Shown piece after piece: positions 53,642 through 62,066 of a stretch of DNA of 64,000 bases (positions are counted from its first letter, which is position 1; every line of letters starts with the position of its first letter). Under the pieces are notes generated by a model, which had not been told where the DNA came from, did not search any database, and saw nothing but the letters and a program-made list of their open reading frames with translations. Both the position numbers and the translations under genes were made by a program. This DNA comes from Gracilibacillus dipsosauri (lineage in GTDB: Bacteria > Bacillota > Bacilli > Bacillales > Amphibacillaceae), in assembly GCF_003176895.1 (NCBI RefSeq), contig NZ_QGTD01000004.1, positions 124,001-188,000 of the forward strand. The letters run 5' to 3'.

Positions 53642-53755
53642 GTGCGGTCCTGTTATTAAATGGTGAGCTCAGCCCAATATTATGTAAGCTCACAAAATGA
53701 AATGTGAGTTCAAGACGGTAAATTGGGTGCTCAGCGCGAAATAGGGTGGGCACCC
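53642..53755. repeat. Degenerate 21-bp repeat array 4
   Basis: GTGCGG, GTGAGCTCA, GTAAGCTCA, GTGAGTTCA, GTGCTCA and GTGGGCACC start at 53642, 53663, 53684, 53704, 53727 and 53746 (steps 21, 21, 20, 23, 19). GTGAGTTCA is also the core of array 1. Confidence 0.65.
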
Positions 53756-53768
53756 ATCATCCTTGGCA

Positions 53769-54995
53769 CTACACTGCTTTTTCCACGGCTAGTACCTCTA
53801 CCTTTTTCTTCGTTTCTGGGAAGGTAGCCACTAAAACAATATAAAGACTAGCTACCGCAATAAAGAAAATCATAGCAGGTGCGTAGCCCGCATGGCCTAA
53901 AAGAAAGCTCCAAATAATCGTAGCAATTGTCTGTCCTGCATAGGCTAATGCCCAAAACAGACCGAACATAATCGTTAATTTCTGTGGCGTCATCCCCGCT
54001 AATTCATGGGGAAGGTTTAAAAAAATTGGATACTGAATATACATCGCAAACCCGGATCCAGCAATTAAGATATAGGCTAGTACTGGTACACTATTCGCTA
54101 GCATTAATGCCAAGCCGAATGCACCAACCATGACAACTCCACAAATAGCAAGCACCGGTTTTCTCTCGATATCTTTATTTCCAATTCGGATTCCAGCAAA
54201 TGTCCCCATTATTCCAAAACCAGAGATTAATAGGTTCGTAAGAGAGCCATTTAATAATGTATATTGATCAAAAATCGTTTTAAAGCTTACAAGAGAGGAA
54301 ACATATAAGGTTAAAAACGCAGCAAAGGCTAAGCCATAACGCCAAATAAAACTATCCTTCAGTGCATCTTTATATCCATAGCTGTCGCCTTGGAATGCCT
54401 CTTTTGTTTCAAAGTTTTCTGCCTTGATTAGCCAACCAATAAAAAATACGAGTGTTAGTGAGGCAAAAAAGGTAAGTGTAAGGCGCCAATTCGCAATCAT
54501 TTGATTGGAAAATAGAGTAAATAACATCGCCACGATAAAGGCACCCGCATTATAAGCAACCGTATTTGCTGCATTGATACGGAGCTTTGTTTTCGGGTTA
54601 GTAATATAGTGTGCTACTACTGGATTCATATAAATGATAACCATGGATCCACCTACAGCCATTATCATTCTAGCAATGGTATAAGCCCAATAGTTTGGCA
54701 AATAAATAGCAACAAGCCCCATCGTCAACAAAGCAATCGCTATGCCTGCAGCTTTTTTTGGACCTAATTTCATTAAGACGACAGCTGCTAATATATTGGC
54801 AAAAACACGAGCGGTTGTGATGGAATAATTGACTAACTCAGCTATCAGCGGATCAACTGGGCCATTAAAAAAAGTTTGGGTAATTTGCGGGGTTAAAGAA
54901 GACCCCGCTACCCAATTCATTGCAAATGTCACATAGGCTAGCCATAATACAGCCATCATAAAATAACCATTTCGGGCATTTTTCTTCATTTTCAT
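53769..54995 (-). CDS. MFS transporter in the ldh operon, possible lactate/anion transport
   Basis: 408-residue, 12-helix MFS protein. It has the CynX/NarK-like look of organic-anion or small-solute carriers: FAMNWVAGSSLTPQITQTFF, MKLGPKKAAGIAIALLTMGL and IGSGFAMY-type segments. Begins 23 bp after the ldh stop, so the two genes share the Rex-controlled promoter. In B. subtilis ldh is followed by the lactate permease gene lctP, of another family; a lactate or formate exit role is inferred from context only. Confidence 0.75.
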   Translation of the reverse strand: MKMKKNARNGYFMMAVLWLAYVTFAMNWVAGSSLTPQITQTFFNGPVDPLIAELVNYSITTARVFANILAAVVLMKLGPKKAAGIAIALLTMGLVAIYLPNYWAYTIARMIMAVGGSMVIIYMNPVVAHYITNPKTKLRINAANTVAYNAGAFIVAMLFTLFSNQMIANWRLTLTFFASLTLVFFIGWLIKAENFETKEAFQGDSYGYKDALKDSFIWRYGLAFAAFLTLYVSSLVSFKTIFDQYTLLNGSLTNLLISGFGIMGTFAGIRIGNKDIERKPVLAICGVVMVGAFGLALMLANSVPVLAYILIAGSGFAMYIQYPIFLNLPHELAGMTPQKLTIMFGLFWALAYAGQTIATIIWSFLLGHAGYAPAMIFFIAVASLYIVLVATFPETKKKVEVLAVEKAV

Positions 54996-55018
54996 TTCTT
55001 CACCCTTCTAACTTTTTA

Positions 55019-55978
<960 letters not shown>

Positions 55979-56052
55979 TCAGTCAAATCTTCTATCATGA
56001 TCATAATGGCCAAAAATGAATTATTTTCTACAACATTAGTATAACATGTTAT

Positions 56053-56070
56053 TTGTGAAATATTTCACAA
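56053..56070. promoter_or_regulatory. Rex operator, promoter-proximal
   Basis: TTGTGAAATATTTCACAA, a perfect 18-bp palindrome and exact Rex consensus, just upstream of a TATACT -10 element (minus strand 56043-56038) of ldh. Confidence 0.92.
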
Positions 56071-56183
56071 TATTTGTGAGAAATTTGTGAACTTTGTTTT
56101 TTTGATTATAAGCATTTTATTAGTAAACACTTACATTTATCGTGTTTTAAGTGATGTGATAGTAGGAATATAATTAACATTTA

Positions 56184-56201
56184 TTGTGATTATATTCACA
56201 A
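56184..56201. promoter_or_regulatory. Rex operator, distal
   Basis: TTGTGATTATATTCACAA, flanked by further complementary bases (TTA/TAA), 131 bp from the first Rex box. Between the two lies a half-site pair TTTGTGAG and TTTGTGAAC (56073-56092). Confidence 0.8.
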
Positions 56202-56210
56202 TAAATAATA

Positions 56211-56236
56211 AAGAGAGGATAGCTCTACCCTCTCTT
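56211..56236 (-). terminator. Terminator of the methyltransferase gene
   Basis: AAAGAGAGG and CCTCTCTTT around GTAGAGCTAT, followed by ATTATTTATT on the minus strand. Confidence 0.78.
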
Positions 56237-56241
56237 TCATG

Positions 56242-56805
56242 TTAAGGCTTTTGCGCAACGATAATGTAGATTTCTTCTTTCGGATATCTTTCTATTACTT
56301 CGAGTCCAGTATTTCGTATTTTTTCTTCCATCATGGTGGAGGAAATTCTCGGATGATGAGGAGCAGGGCTGTCCTTTTTTTCGAATTCTACACAGACAAA
56401 ATATCCACCTGATTTAAGCACTCGCTTAATTTGCTGAAGTGATTCAGATAATGGCTCAATTTCATGAAGTACTAAAGAAGCTATCGAGAAATCAATAGAA
56501 TGGCTTGGTAATGAAATATCTTCGATTCGGCTATTAATTGTTTGAATGTTGGTGAGATGCTCTTTTTTTGCTTTGGAATGGATCAATGCTAGCATTTGGT
56601 CATCTATATCCAGTGCAAACACAGACCCTTTTACCCTCTTAGCTGCTGGAATTGTCAAATATCCTGTCCCTGCACCAAGGTCTAAAAAAGTATCAGTTTG
56701 TTGAATAGGTAGCATATCTAAAAGCTCTTCTGGCAATATACCTCCTCTTTTTTCCGGATTTTCGAGAAATTCAACCTTTTTCATAAAATGCTTTTTTCCT
56801 TCCAT
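56242..56805 (-). CDS. Class I SAM-dependent methyltransferase
   Basis: 187-residue methyltransferase with the SAM motif TFLDLGAGTGYLTIPAA, acidic residue in VFALDID and the post-motif SIDFSIASLVLHEIEPLSESLQQIKRVLKSGGYFV. The last strand is cut short at about residue 185, normal for UbiE-like small enzymes. Starts 20 bp after the TrxR-like gene, so probably co-transcribed with it under the Rrf2 regulator. Substrate unknown. Confidence 0.87.
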   Translation of the reverse strand: MEGKKHFMKKVEFLENPEKRGGILPEELLDMLPIQQTDTFLDLGAGTGYLTIPAAKRVKGSVFALDIDDQMLALIHSKAKKEHLTNIQTINSRIEDISLPSHSIDFSIASLVLHEIEPLSESLQQIKRVLKSGGYFVCVEFEKKDSPAPHHPRISSTMMEEKIRNTGLEVIERYPKEEIYIIVAQKP

Positions 56806-56825
56806 CCTGTCTTCCTCCCTTTTCT

Positions 56826-57725
56826 TTAAAAATCCTCATTTACAAGGTCTCCCACTATCGTACTTGCCGCTATACTGCCCTGAGCAGCAGCAGTAATTAG
56901 TTGAGGAGGCGCTTGTAAAGATAGGTCACCACATGCATAGACTCCTTCTATGTTCGTGCGTCCGACCTTATCTGTTTGGATGCCACCCATCTCATTGATC
57001 TCACAACCTATCGTCTGTCCTAATGTTGATGCTTGCTCGAGCCTTGTTGCAACAAAGCCCCCTTCTCTTTCGATTTCCTGCCCATTTTGAAAGATAACCC
57101 TTTGCAGCTGTCCATTTTCTCCTTGTAAACTCTTAATTCCATCCTCTATCACTTTTATCTCATTTTTTGCTAATAATTGTCTTTGTTCATCAGTAAAGTG
57201 ATTTTTCCCGTTTGTACAAACAACCAAATCCTTACTCCAATTGAAGATCATTTTCGTATAATGAAAGATTCGTTCGTCTTCTGAAATGACTACTAATGGG
57301 CGATCTCTTAATTCCCAACCATCACAAAAGGGACAGGTGAAGACGCTCTTTCCATAAAAATGGTGAATACCTTCTATATTTGGCATGCCATCTCTAAGTC
57401 CTGTCGACAAAATTACCTTTCTTGCGTAAAAGGATTGCCCGTTATCTGTTTGAATTTGAAAAGACAGACCCTCCTTCTTCATATCCTTCACTCGCTCTTT
57501 ATGAATAGATATGTTGGGGTATTTCTTTAAATCCTGTACTGCTAATTGTTTAAATTCTGAAGGCTTGATTCCATCTCTTGTTATAAAACCATGAGATTCA
57601 TTTGTGACAGCATTTCTAGGCTTGCCCTCATCAAATAAGATAACCTTCTTTCTTGCTCTTCCTAAAACTAACGCAGCATTTAAACCAGCTGGGCCACCAC
57701 CAATAATGATACAATCATACAGCAT
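56826..57725 (-). CDS. Thioredoxin-reductase-like flavoprotein
   Basis: 299-residue FAD/NAD(P)H oxidoreductase of the TrxB family. FAD site CIIIGGGPAGLNAALVLGRA, redox pair Cys131/Cys134 in FTCPFCDGWEL and second FAD motif GVYACGDLSLQAPPQLITAAAQG are present. The NADPH motif region (VVISEDERIFHYTKMIFNW) lacks the usual GGGDSA, so pyridine-nucleotide binding may be altered, as in ferredoxin- or other-donor relatives. AAGGAGG precedes the start. It has an Rrf2-type operator upstream matching that of the neighbouring regulator gene. Confidence 0.87.
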   Translation of the reverse strand: MLYDCIIIGGGPAGLNAALVLGRARKKVILFDEGKPRNAVTNESHGFITRDGIKPSEFKQLAVQDLKKYPNISIHKERVKDMKKEGLSFQIQTDNGQSFYARKVILSTGLRDGMPNIEGIHHFYGKSVFTCPFCDGWELRDRPLVVISEDERIFHYTKMIFNWSKDLVVCTNGKNHFTDEQRQLLAKNEIKVIEDGIKSLQGENGQLQRVIFQNGQEIEREGGFVATRLEQASTLGQTIGCEINEMGGIQTDKVGRTNIEGVYACGDLSLQAPPQLITAAAQGSIAASTIVGDLVNEDF

Positions 57726-57747
57726 TTCTATTACCTCCTTAAATAAA

Positions 57748-57780
57748 ATACATTAAAGACTCTTAATATCTATAATTGGA
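57748..57780. promoter_or_regulatory. Rrf2-type operator upstream of the TrxR-like gene
   Basis: ATACATTAAAGAC, seven bases TCTTAAT, then ATCTATAATTGGA: same arm length and spacing as the operator before the Rrf2 gene, with about 10 and 9 of 13 arm bases matching. Downstream at 57791-57827 a hairpin with arms CCATCAGTGG and CCACTAATGG is also seen. Confidence 0.6.
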
Positions 57781-57871
57781 TTAAAGGGAGATTGCCATCA
57801 GTGGAGTGTTGCATTCTCCCCACTAATGGTTAGCGTATTGATAAGGGGATAGTGATGATGCATCACCTTTT

Positions 57872-58288
57872 TTATTTGCTTGTCTCTTCCATTTTTTTCG
57901 CAATATTGATAATATACGTCTTGTCTAATTGATCTTTCATCTTTTTCTCTGCATTAATCATTTCCCTTTCAATGAGGCAATCTTCATTTCTTTGTTCCTC
58001 ATGATCCAATGAACAGCTAAATAAGGTGGTTTTCCCTTCTATCGCATAGATCACATCAAGGAAGGAAATTTCCTGATAGTTTCTTACAATACGGTATCCT
58101 CCCTTAACACCTGGGGTTGATTCAATCAGACCTGCTTTGACAAGCTTCGTTAATATCTTAGAGAGGTAGGTTGGGGAAAGGTTTTGGATTTTAGCCAATT
58201 GCTCTACTCCAACGGACTCCCTCTTCTCGGTTAACGTCAAATATACCATGGTGTGTAACGCATAATTTGTTGCTCTTGAATATTTCAT
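57872..58288 (-). CDS. Rrf2-family transcriptional regulator
   Basis: 138-residue regulator: winged helix with YSRATNYALHTMVYLTL, LSPTYLSKILTKLVKAGLIES and KGGYRIVRNYQEISFLDVIYAIEG. Only two cysteines (Cys92, Cys104) lie in the cluster-binding loop, not the three of IscR/NsrR, so it may sense by thiol chemistry or a ligand instead of an iron-sulfur cluster. AGGAG precedes the ATG at 58288. Likely controls itself and the downstream TrxR-like and methyltransferase genes. Confidence 0.92.
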   Translation of the reverse strand: MKYSRATNYALHTMVYLTLTEKRESVGVEQLAKIQNLSPTYLSKILTKLVKAGLIESTPGVKGGYRIVRNYQEISFLDVIYAIEGKTTLFSCSLDHEEQRNEDCLIEREMINAEKKMKDQLDKTYIINIAKKMEETSK

Positions 58289-58307
58289 CACGCATTCTCC
58301 TACAAAA

Positions 58308-58340
58308 ATCTATTATAGACCTTTAATGTCTGTAATAGAT
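58308..58340. promoter_or_regulatory. Rrf2-type operator upstream of its own gene
   Basis: ATCTATTATAGAC and GTCTGTAATAGAT, 12 of 13 bases complementary, with a 7-base spacer, 20 bp before the start codon. Autoregulation expected. Confidence 0.78.
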
Positions 58341-58411
58341 TATAAAGAAACATCAAATAAAAGGCAAACAATTTGTTTATCTTACCATTGCATAAACAAC
58401 CACACTAATTT

Positions 58412-58870
58412 TTACTTCATTTTCTCTATCTCTTGTTTAAAAACTTCCATACTTTTCTCGATATAATCATTAATCACTTTTATCTCTTCCGGGCTGTAAT
58501 TAGCAACCACTTTCCCCATTTCCTGTCCAAATGATTGAAAAACCGCTCCTAATTCTGAACCTACTTTTTTGACATTTGCTTTAATGATAACTTTTCTTCG
58601 ATCCTCTGTAGGCCTTTCTCTAAACACAAAACCTTTCCTTGCAAGTCGGTCGACAACGGTTGTTACCATTCCTGTTGATAAGCCAGTTTTCGAAGCTATC
58701 TCACCGGCAGTCATTCCTTCTGATGGTATTAAACCTAAAACTTTATAGTCTGTTAAATTTAAGCCGACTTTTTCTGCTGCAGTTTGGTGAAACATAATTA
58801 AAGCCAAACTGAACTCTTTTCCTAAATGCATAGAATCCTGTTGTTCCGAATGATGATTTACTGTTGACAT
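58412..58870 (-). CDS. MarR-family transcriptional regulator
   Basis: 152-residue MarR protein. Winged helix: LTDYKVLGLIPSEGMTAGEIASKTGLSTGMVTTVVDRLARKGFVFRERPTEDRRKVIIKA, the wing DRR being family-typical. GGGAGTAGG precedes the start. A 17-bp palindrome just upstream, close to the MhqR-type TATCTCGAA-TTCGAGATA, is its probable binding site and also controls the divergent membrane-protein gene. Ligand unknown. Confidence 0.92.
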   Translation of the reverse strand: MSTVNHHSEQQDSMHLGKEFSLALIMFHQTAAEKVGLNLTDYKVLGLIPSEGMTAGEIASKTGLSTGMVTTVVDRLARKGFVFRERPTEDRRKVIIKANVKKVGSELGAVFQSFGQEMGKVVANYSPEEIKVINDYIEKSMEVFKQEIEKMK

Positions 58871-58898
58871 TTTACCTACTCCCCATTATGATTTAATT

Positions 58899-58915
58899 AT
58901 CTCTAAATTAGAGAT
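58899..58915. promoter_or_regulatory. MarR operator between divergent genes
   Basis: ATCTCTAAATTAGAGAT, perfect 8-bp arms around one base. A further half-site TTTAGAGAT lies at 58923-58932. Confidence 0.75.
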
Positions 58916-59022
58916 GCTTTATTTTAGAGATATTCGGCAATCTAGTCTAAATAAGATTATATACGATTAAATAGAAAGATATCAATTATGCAAAGTCTTA
59001 ACAAATAAAAAGGAGTGGTTCG

Positions 59023-59583
59023 ATGGAGCTTTCGACGATTTGGCGCTATGGAAAAACTGGGCTGAAAACATTTTTATTATCTCTCCAATTCTTCTACAGT
59101 CATTTATCCCTACTATCGCTCTCCCTCATACCGGCATTATTCCGCACTTATCAAATGTGGAATGACCAAACACCTATTTGGTTAGAAATCATTGTGGAAT
59201 TAACACGAGTTGTCCTTATCCTATTGATGATTAGACTTATGTCAAAAAGTAGCTTCCGACGGTTAAGGCAAAGAAGCTTCTGGGATAACCTTGTAGAAAT
59301 CTGCACTATTCAAGTGAAAAGAAATTGGCCCTATAGATTTATCGCTCAAATCATTGTTTTTGTTGTTTTATTATTTGGATTAGGTAATTTTCTAATTAGC
59401 CTAATAGTTAACCAAACCTTAGATCCTTTAATGGGAATGATCGGCTTACAAGCTTATGAGTATAGCCACGCACATGATGCCTATTTATTCTTTTTAAAAA
59501 ATATGAGTGTTATTCCTTTAGCGATGGTTTATATCCTTAAAATGTGCGGAGTTAAACCGATTAGGAGTGGCCCTGCAATCTAA
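59023..59583 (+). CDS. Uncharacterised membrane protein, probable MarR target
   Basis: 186-residue protein with three to four hydrophobic segments (about 17-39, 53-71, 107-128, 160-173) and a basic loop MSKSSFRRLRQRSFWDNL. No family recognised. It is divergent from the marR gene with the shared operator between them, the usual arrangement for a regulator and its target, so it could be a stress or solvent-response membrane protein. AAGGAG precedes the start. Confidence 0.6.
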   Translation: MELSTIWRYGKTGLKTFLLSLQFFYSHLSLLSLSLIPALFRTYQMWNDQTPIWLEIIVELTRVVLILLMIRLMSKSSFRRLRQRSFWDNLVEICTIQVKRNWPYRFIAQIIVFVVLLFGLGNFLISLIVNQTLDPLMGMIGLQAYEYSHAHDAYLFFLKNMSVIPLAMVYILKMCGVKPIRSGPAI

Positions 59584-59599
59584 TGCAGAGCCTATCACT

Positions 59600-60331
59600 C
59601 TAGTAACCTCTCTTGTTTCCCCAAACCAAAGTATGTAGTTGAGGCAATACACGTACATTATTCAATTTGGACGAAGACGTCGTTTTATTTATTAACCACT
59701 CATATTTTTCTAATAGCATCAAAGCCAATTGTTGATCACTTTGACACATCGTATCATCATTTCCTACTTGAAGGAATAAGGGTATATTTCTATATCTTTC
59801 ATGAATACCTATGGCATATTCAAAATCGTCCTCCTCAAAGATTACGATTTTTAAGCTTAATAAGCCAGTGGATTTTTGTGAATTGGTTAGTTTTTCAATG
59901 ATTTGGTCTAGTATTTCAAAATTTGTCTTCATACCAGAGCTTGGCGGCTTAGGGGAAATCGTTAAATCATCAATATCCTTCATCCAATCCTGCCATCTAG
60001 ACCCTTGGGTTTCTAAAGCTATTTCTATCCCTTTCTGATTCAATAATGCTACTAATTCACCAATGGAAGCAAGAAGTGCAGGGTTCCCCCCTGAAATCGT
60101 TACATGATCAAAGCAATCCTTGCCAATCTGATGGAGCCCATCCATTATCTCATCAGCCGTCATTTGGCGAATTTCCTCTTTAGCCGAGCCATCCCATGTG
60201 AAGGCAGAGTCACACCAGGAACATTGGTAGTCACAACCAGCTGTCCTAACAAACATCGTCTTTCTTCCGACGACCATCCCCTCTCCTTGAATCGTTGGGC
60301 CAAATATCTCTAAAACAGGGATCTTACTCAT
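59600..60331 (-). CDS. queE: 7-carboxy-7-deazaguanine synthase QueE
   Basis: 243-residue radical SAM enzyme making the 7-deazapurine ring. Substrate lid FGPTIQGEGMVVGRKTMFVR, iron-sulfur cysteines 33, 37 and 40 in AGCDYQCSWCDSAFTWDG, and SAM motif HVTISGGNPAL are intact. It overlaps the queD end by 8 bp. With queD it supplies the first steps for queC and queF, which lie 28 kb away in this window. Confidence 0.96.
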   Translation of the reverse strand: MSKIPVLEIFGPTIQGEGMVVGRKTMFVRTAGCDYQCSWCDSAFTWDGSAKEEIRQMTADEIMDGLHQIGKDCFDHVTISGGNPALLASIGELVALLNQKGIEIALETQGSRWQDWMKDIDDLTISPKPPSSGMKTNFEILDQIIEKLTNSQKSTGLLSLKIVIFEEDDFEYAIGIHERYRNIPLFLQVGNDDTMCQSDQQLALMLLEKYEWLINKTTSSSKLNNVRVLPQLHTLVWGNKRGY

Positions 60332-60809
60332 GCTCCATCCACTCCCTTTTCACTTCGGCATAACTTGTTGGAGTTTCATAGAGTCGGACGAATTCCACTC
60401 TAACTTCGGACAGAGCGTATTCCTTACATTTGATAGATTCCTCCATTTTTTCATATAACCATACGACCATATTTTCTGCTGTCGTATTCATTTTTGGCAA
60501 GGTTTCGTTGAGGTATCTGTGATCTAAATGGATCTCTATCTCGTTCTTCCAGATTTTCTTGATATCTCCAAAATCGATGACAATTCCGATATCATTCACA
60601 AATCCGCTAATACCAAAGATCACTTTATAGGTGTGCCCATGAAGGTTCTTACATTTCCCTTCATATGCATGGAGATGATGAGAGGCATCAAATGTGAATT
60701 CTTTACTGACAAGAACTCGCTTATGGTGATATTTTAATTCATGATAGGAAATATCTCGTTCATATTTCTGCAAACCTTCTACTACTCTAAATTCTTGATG
60801 TTCTGACAT
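60324..60809 (-). CDS. queD: 6-carboxy-5,6,7,8-tetrahydropterin synthase QueD
   Basis: 161-residue QueD, converting dihydroneopterin triphosphate to carboxy-tetrahydropterin. Zinc histidines are in FTFDASHHLHAYEGKCKNLHGHTYKV; C-terminal VRVEFVRLYETPTSYAEV provides the pterin-binding Glu. The N terminus is about 25 residues longer than the shortest family members. AAGGTG precedes the start. No preQ1 aptamer is seen upstream; the 5' gap has an inverted repeat GATCA-CTA-TGATC (60847-60859). Confidence 0.95.
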   Translation of the reverse strand: MSEHQEFRVVEGLQKYERDISYHELKYHHKRVLVSKEFTFDASHHLHAYEGKCKNLHGHTYKVIFGISGFVNDIGIVIDFGDIKKIWKNEIEIHLDHRYLNETLPKMNTTAENMVVWLYEKMEESIKCKEYALSEVRVEFVRLYETPTSYAEVKREWMEHE

Positions 60810-60919
60810 GTTTATTACACCTTCTTCTACTTATGCTTAAAATAATGATCACTATGATCTTATCAAATTTCTCAGATGCTTGTAACACGGGAGTCTAATC
60901 ACGGAATATTTATTGGTAT

Positions 60920-60947
60920 TTTAGTATAAATATGTATTTATACTAAA
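60920..60947. promoter_or_regulatory. Orphan 28-bp perfect palindrome
   Basis: Arms TTTAGTATAAATA and TATTTATACTAAA around TG. It is followed on plus by GGGAGGG and ATGGTGAGGACTTAA, i.e. a ribosome site and a four-codon frame, perhaps the remains of a lost gene. The rest of 60810-61220 has only a hairpin GGGCAATGAT/ATCACTGCCC (61000-61030) and no gene I can support. Confidence 0.6.
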
Positions 60948-61220
60948 GGGAGGGATATGGTGAGGACTTAAAGTAGTTGAAGACTCGAATGAAAGATAAA
61001 GGGCAATGATAATACTTTCATCACTGCCCCAAGTATTTTAGCCCGCTTTATTTGAATTAATAATAATTTTAGTGTTTTCTTTCACCGAACCAATCCCGGT
61101 AATAAGTAACTGATCCGCTTCCTACTTGAATAATGAGGTATTTTATGATTCTCAAACATATTTATTCATAATGGTATAAGGCTAGGTAAATAAATACTTA
61201 CCTATTACCATTTGATAACA

Positions 61221-62042
61221 TTACTCAAGTACCTGCACAGAAAGTTTTATTAAATATTTATCAAATCCTTTTACAGATAGCTCGTCTAGTATTATATCTT
61301 CATAAAAATAGCCTTTCAAGACTAGATCATTATCTTTCGCATATTTTACTAATTTATTATAGGTTTGCTCAATCCTTGTATATCCTTGAGCATGATAGGC
61401 GGTCAAATAATGTCCTTTTTCCTTTTTATAATTAGCATGATTAGAATGGTCTACTTTCGAATAAAGATAGTCATACTTAACATTTTCTCCATTCAGAATA
61501 TTCTTTACATGTATCATCCATCCCTCAGTTACGGATGTTAAAATGTTTAATTCTTCTAAATACTTATAGTGACGCTGTATAGAGTCATAGATATTTTTTT
61601 CATTAGTTAATGGTTTTGAATCCGTTACAACAATATATTCATCCATTTCTTTATATTCTATCGTAATTTCGGAAGTATTTACTTCTCTTGCATCTTGTGT
61701 AATATTTATTTTTTCTACTACTAATTTCTTCATTTTTTCGAGTTGATTAATTTTCACCGTAAGTGCCTTCTCTTCCTCTTCCAGTAAATGAATCAGTTTT
61801 TCTGGGGAGCGGTTATTAAGGTATGTTTTAATATCCTTCAGTGGCATATCTAATTCTTTAAGTGTAGAAATTACATTAAAAACATCCGATTGATAAACAG
61901 AATAATACCGATAGCCGTTTGAAGTAATAATTTCTGGTGAAAATATCCCAATTTTATCGTAATAAAATAAAGTATCCTTACTTACATTCATTAATTTCGC
62001 AAACTGCCCAGTCGTTAAATGAATTTGTGGATTTGTGTCCAT
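61221..62042 (-). CDS. MerR-family activator (drug-sensing type)
   Basis: 273-residue regulator. The DNA-binding part is [41 protein letters not shown], then a coiled dimerisation helix (about 70-115). The C-terminal 150 residues form a GyrI-like ligand domain ([46 protein letters not shown]), as in BmrR-type multidrug sensors. It is transcribed behind the MATE exporter gene (24 bp), whose promoter has the expected MerR layout. Confidence 0.9.
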   Translation of the reverse strand: MDTNPQIHLTTGQFAKLMNVSKDTLFYYDKIGIFSPEIITSNGYRYYSVYQSDVFNVISTLKELDMPLKDIKTYLNNRSPEKLIHLLEEEEKALTVKINQLEKMKKLVVEKINITQDAREVNTSEITIEYKEMDEYIVVTDSKPLTNEKNIYDSIQRHYKYLEELNILTSVTEGWMIHVKNILNGENVKYDYLYSKVDHSNHANYKKEKGHYLTAYHAQGYTRIEQTYNKLVKYAKDNDLVLKGYFYEDIILDELSVKGFDKYLIKLSVQVLE

Positions 62043-62066
62043 AAAACGCTTGTCCTCTCTTAATTC

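Noticed and set aside
57846-57868. Hairpin GTGATG/CATCAC followed by six Ts on the plus strand
   Set aside because: No plus-strand gene ends here; probably chance at the end of the convergently unmatched Rrf2 gene.
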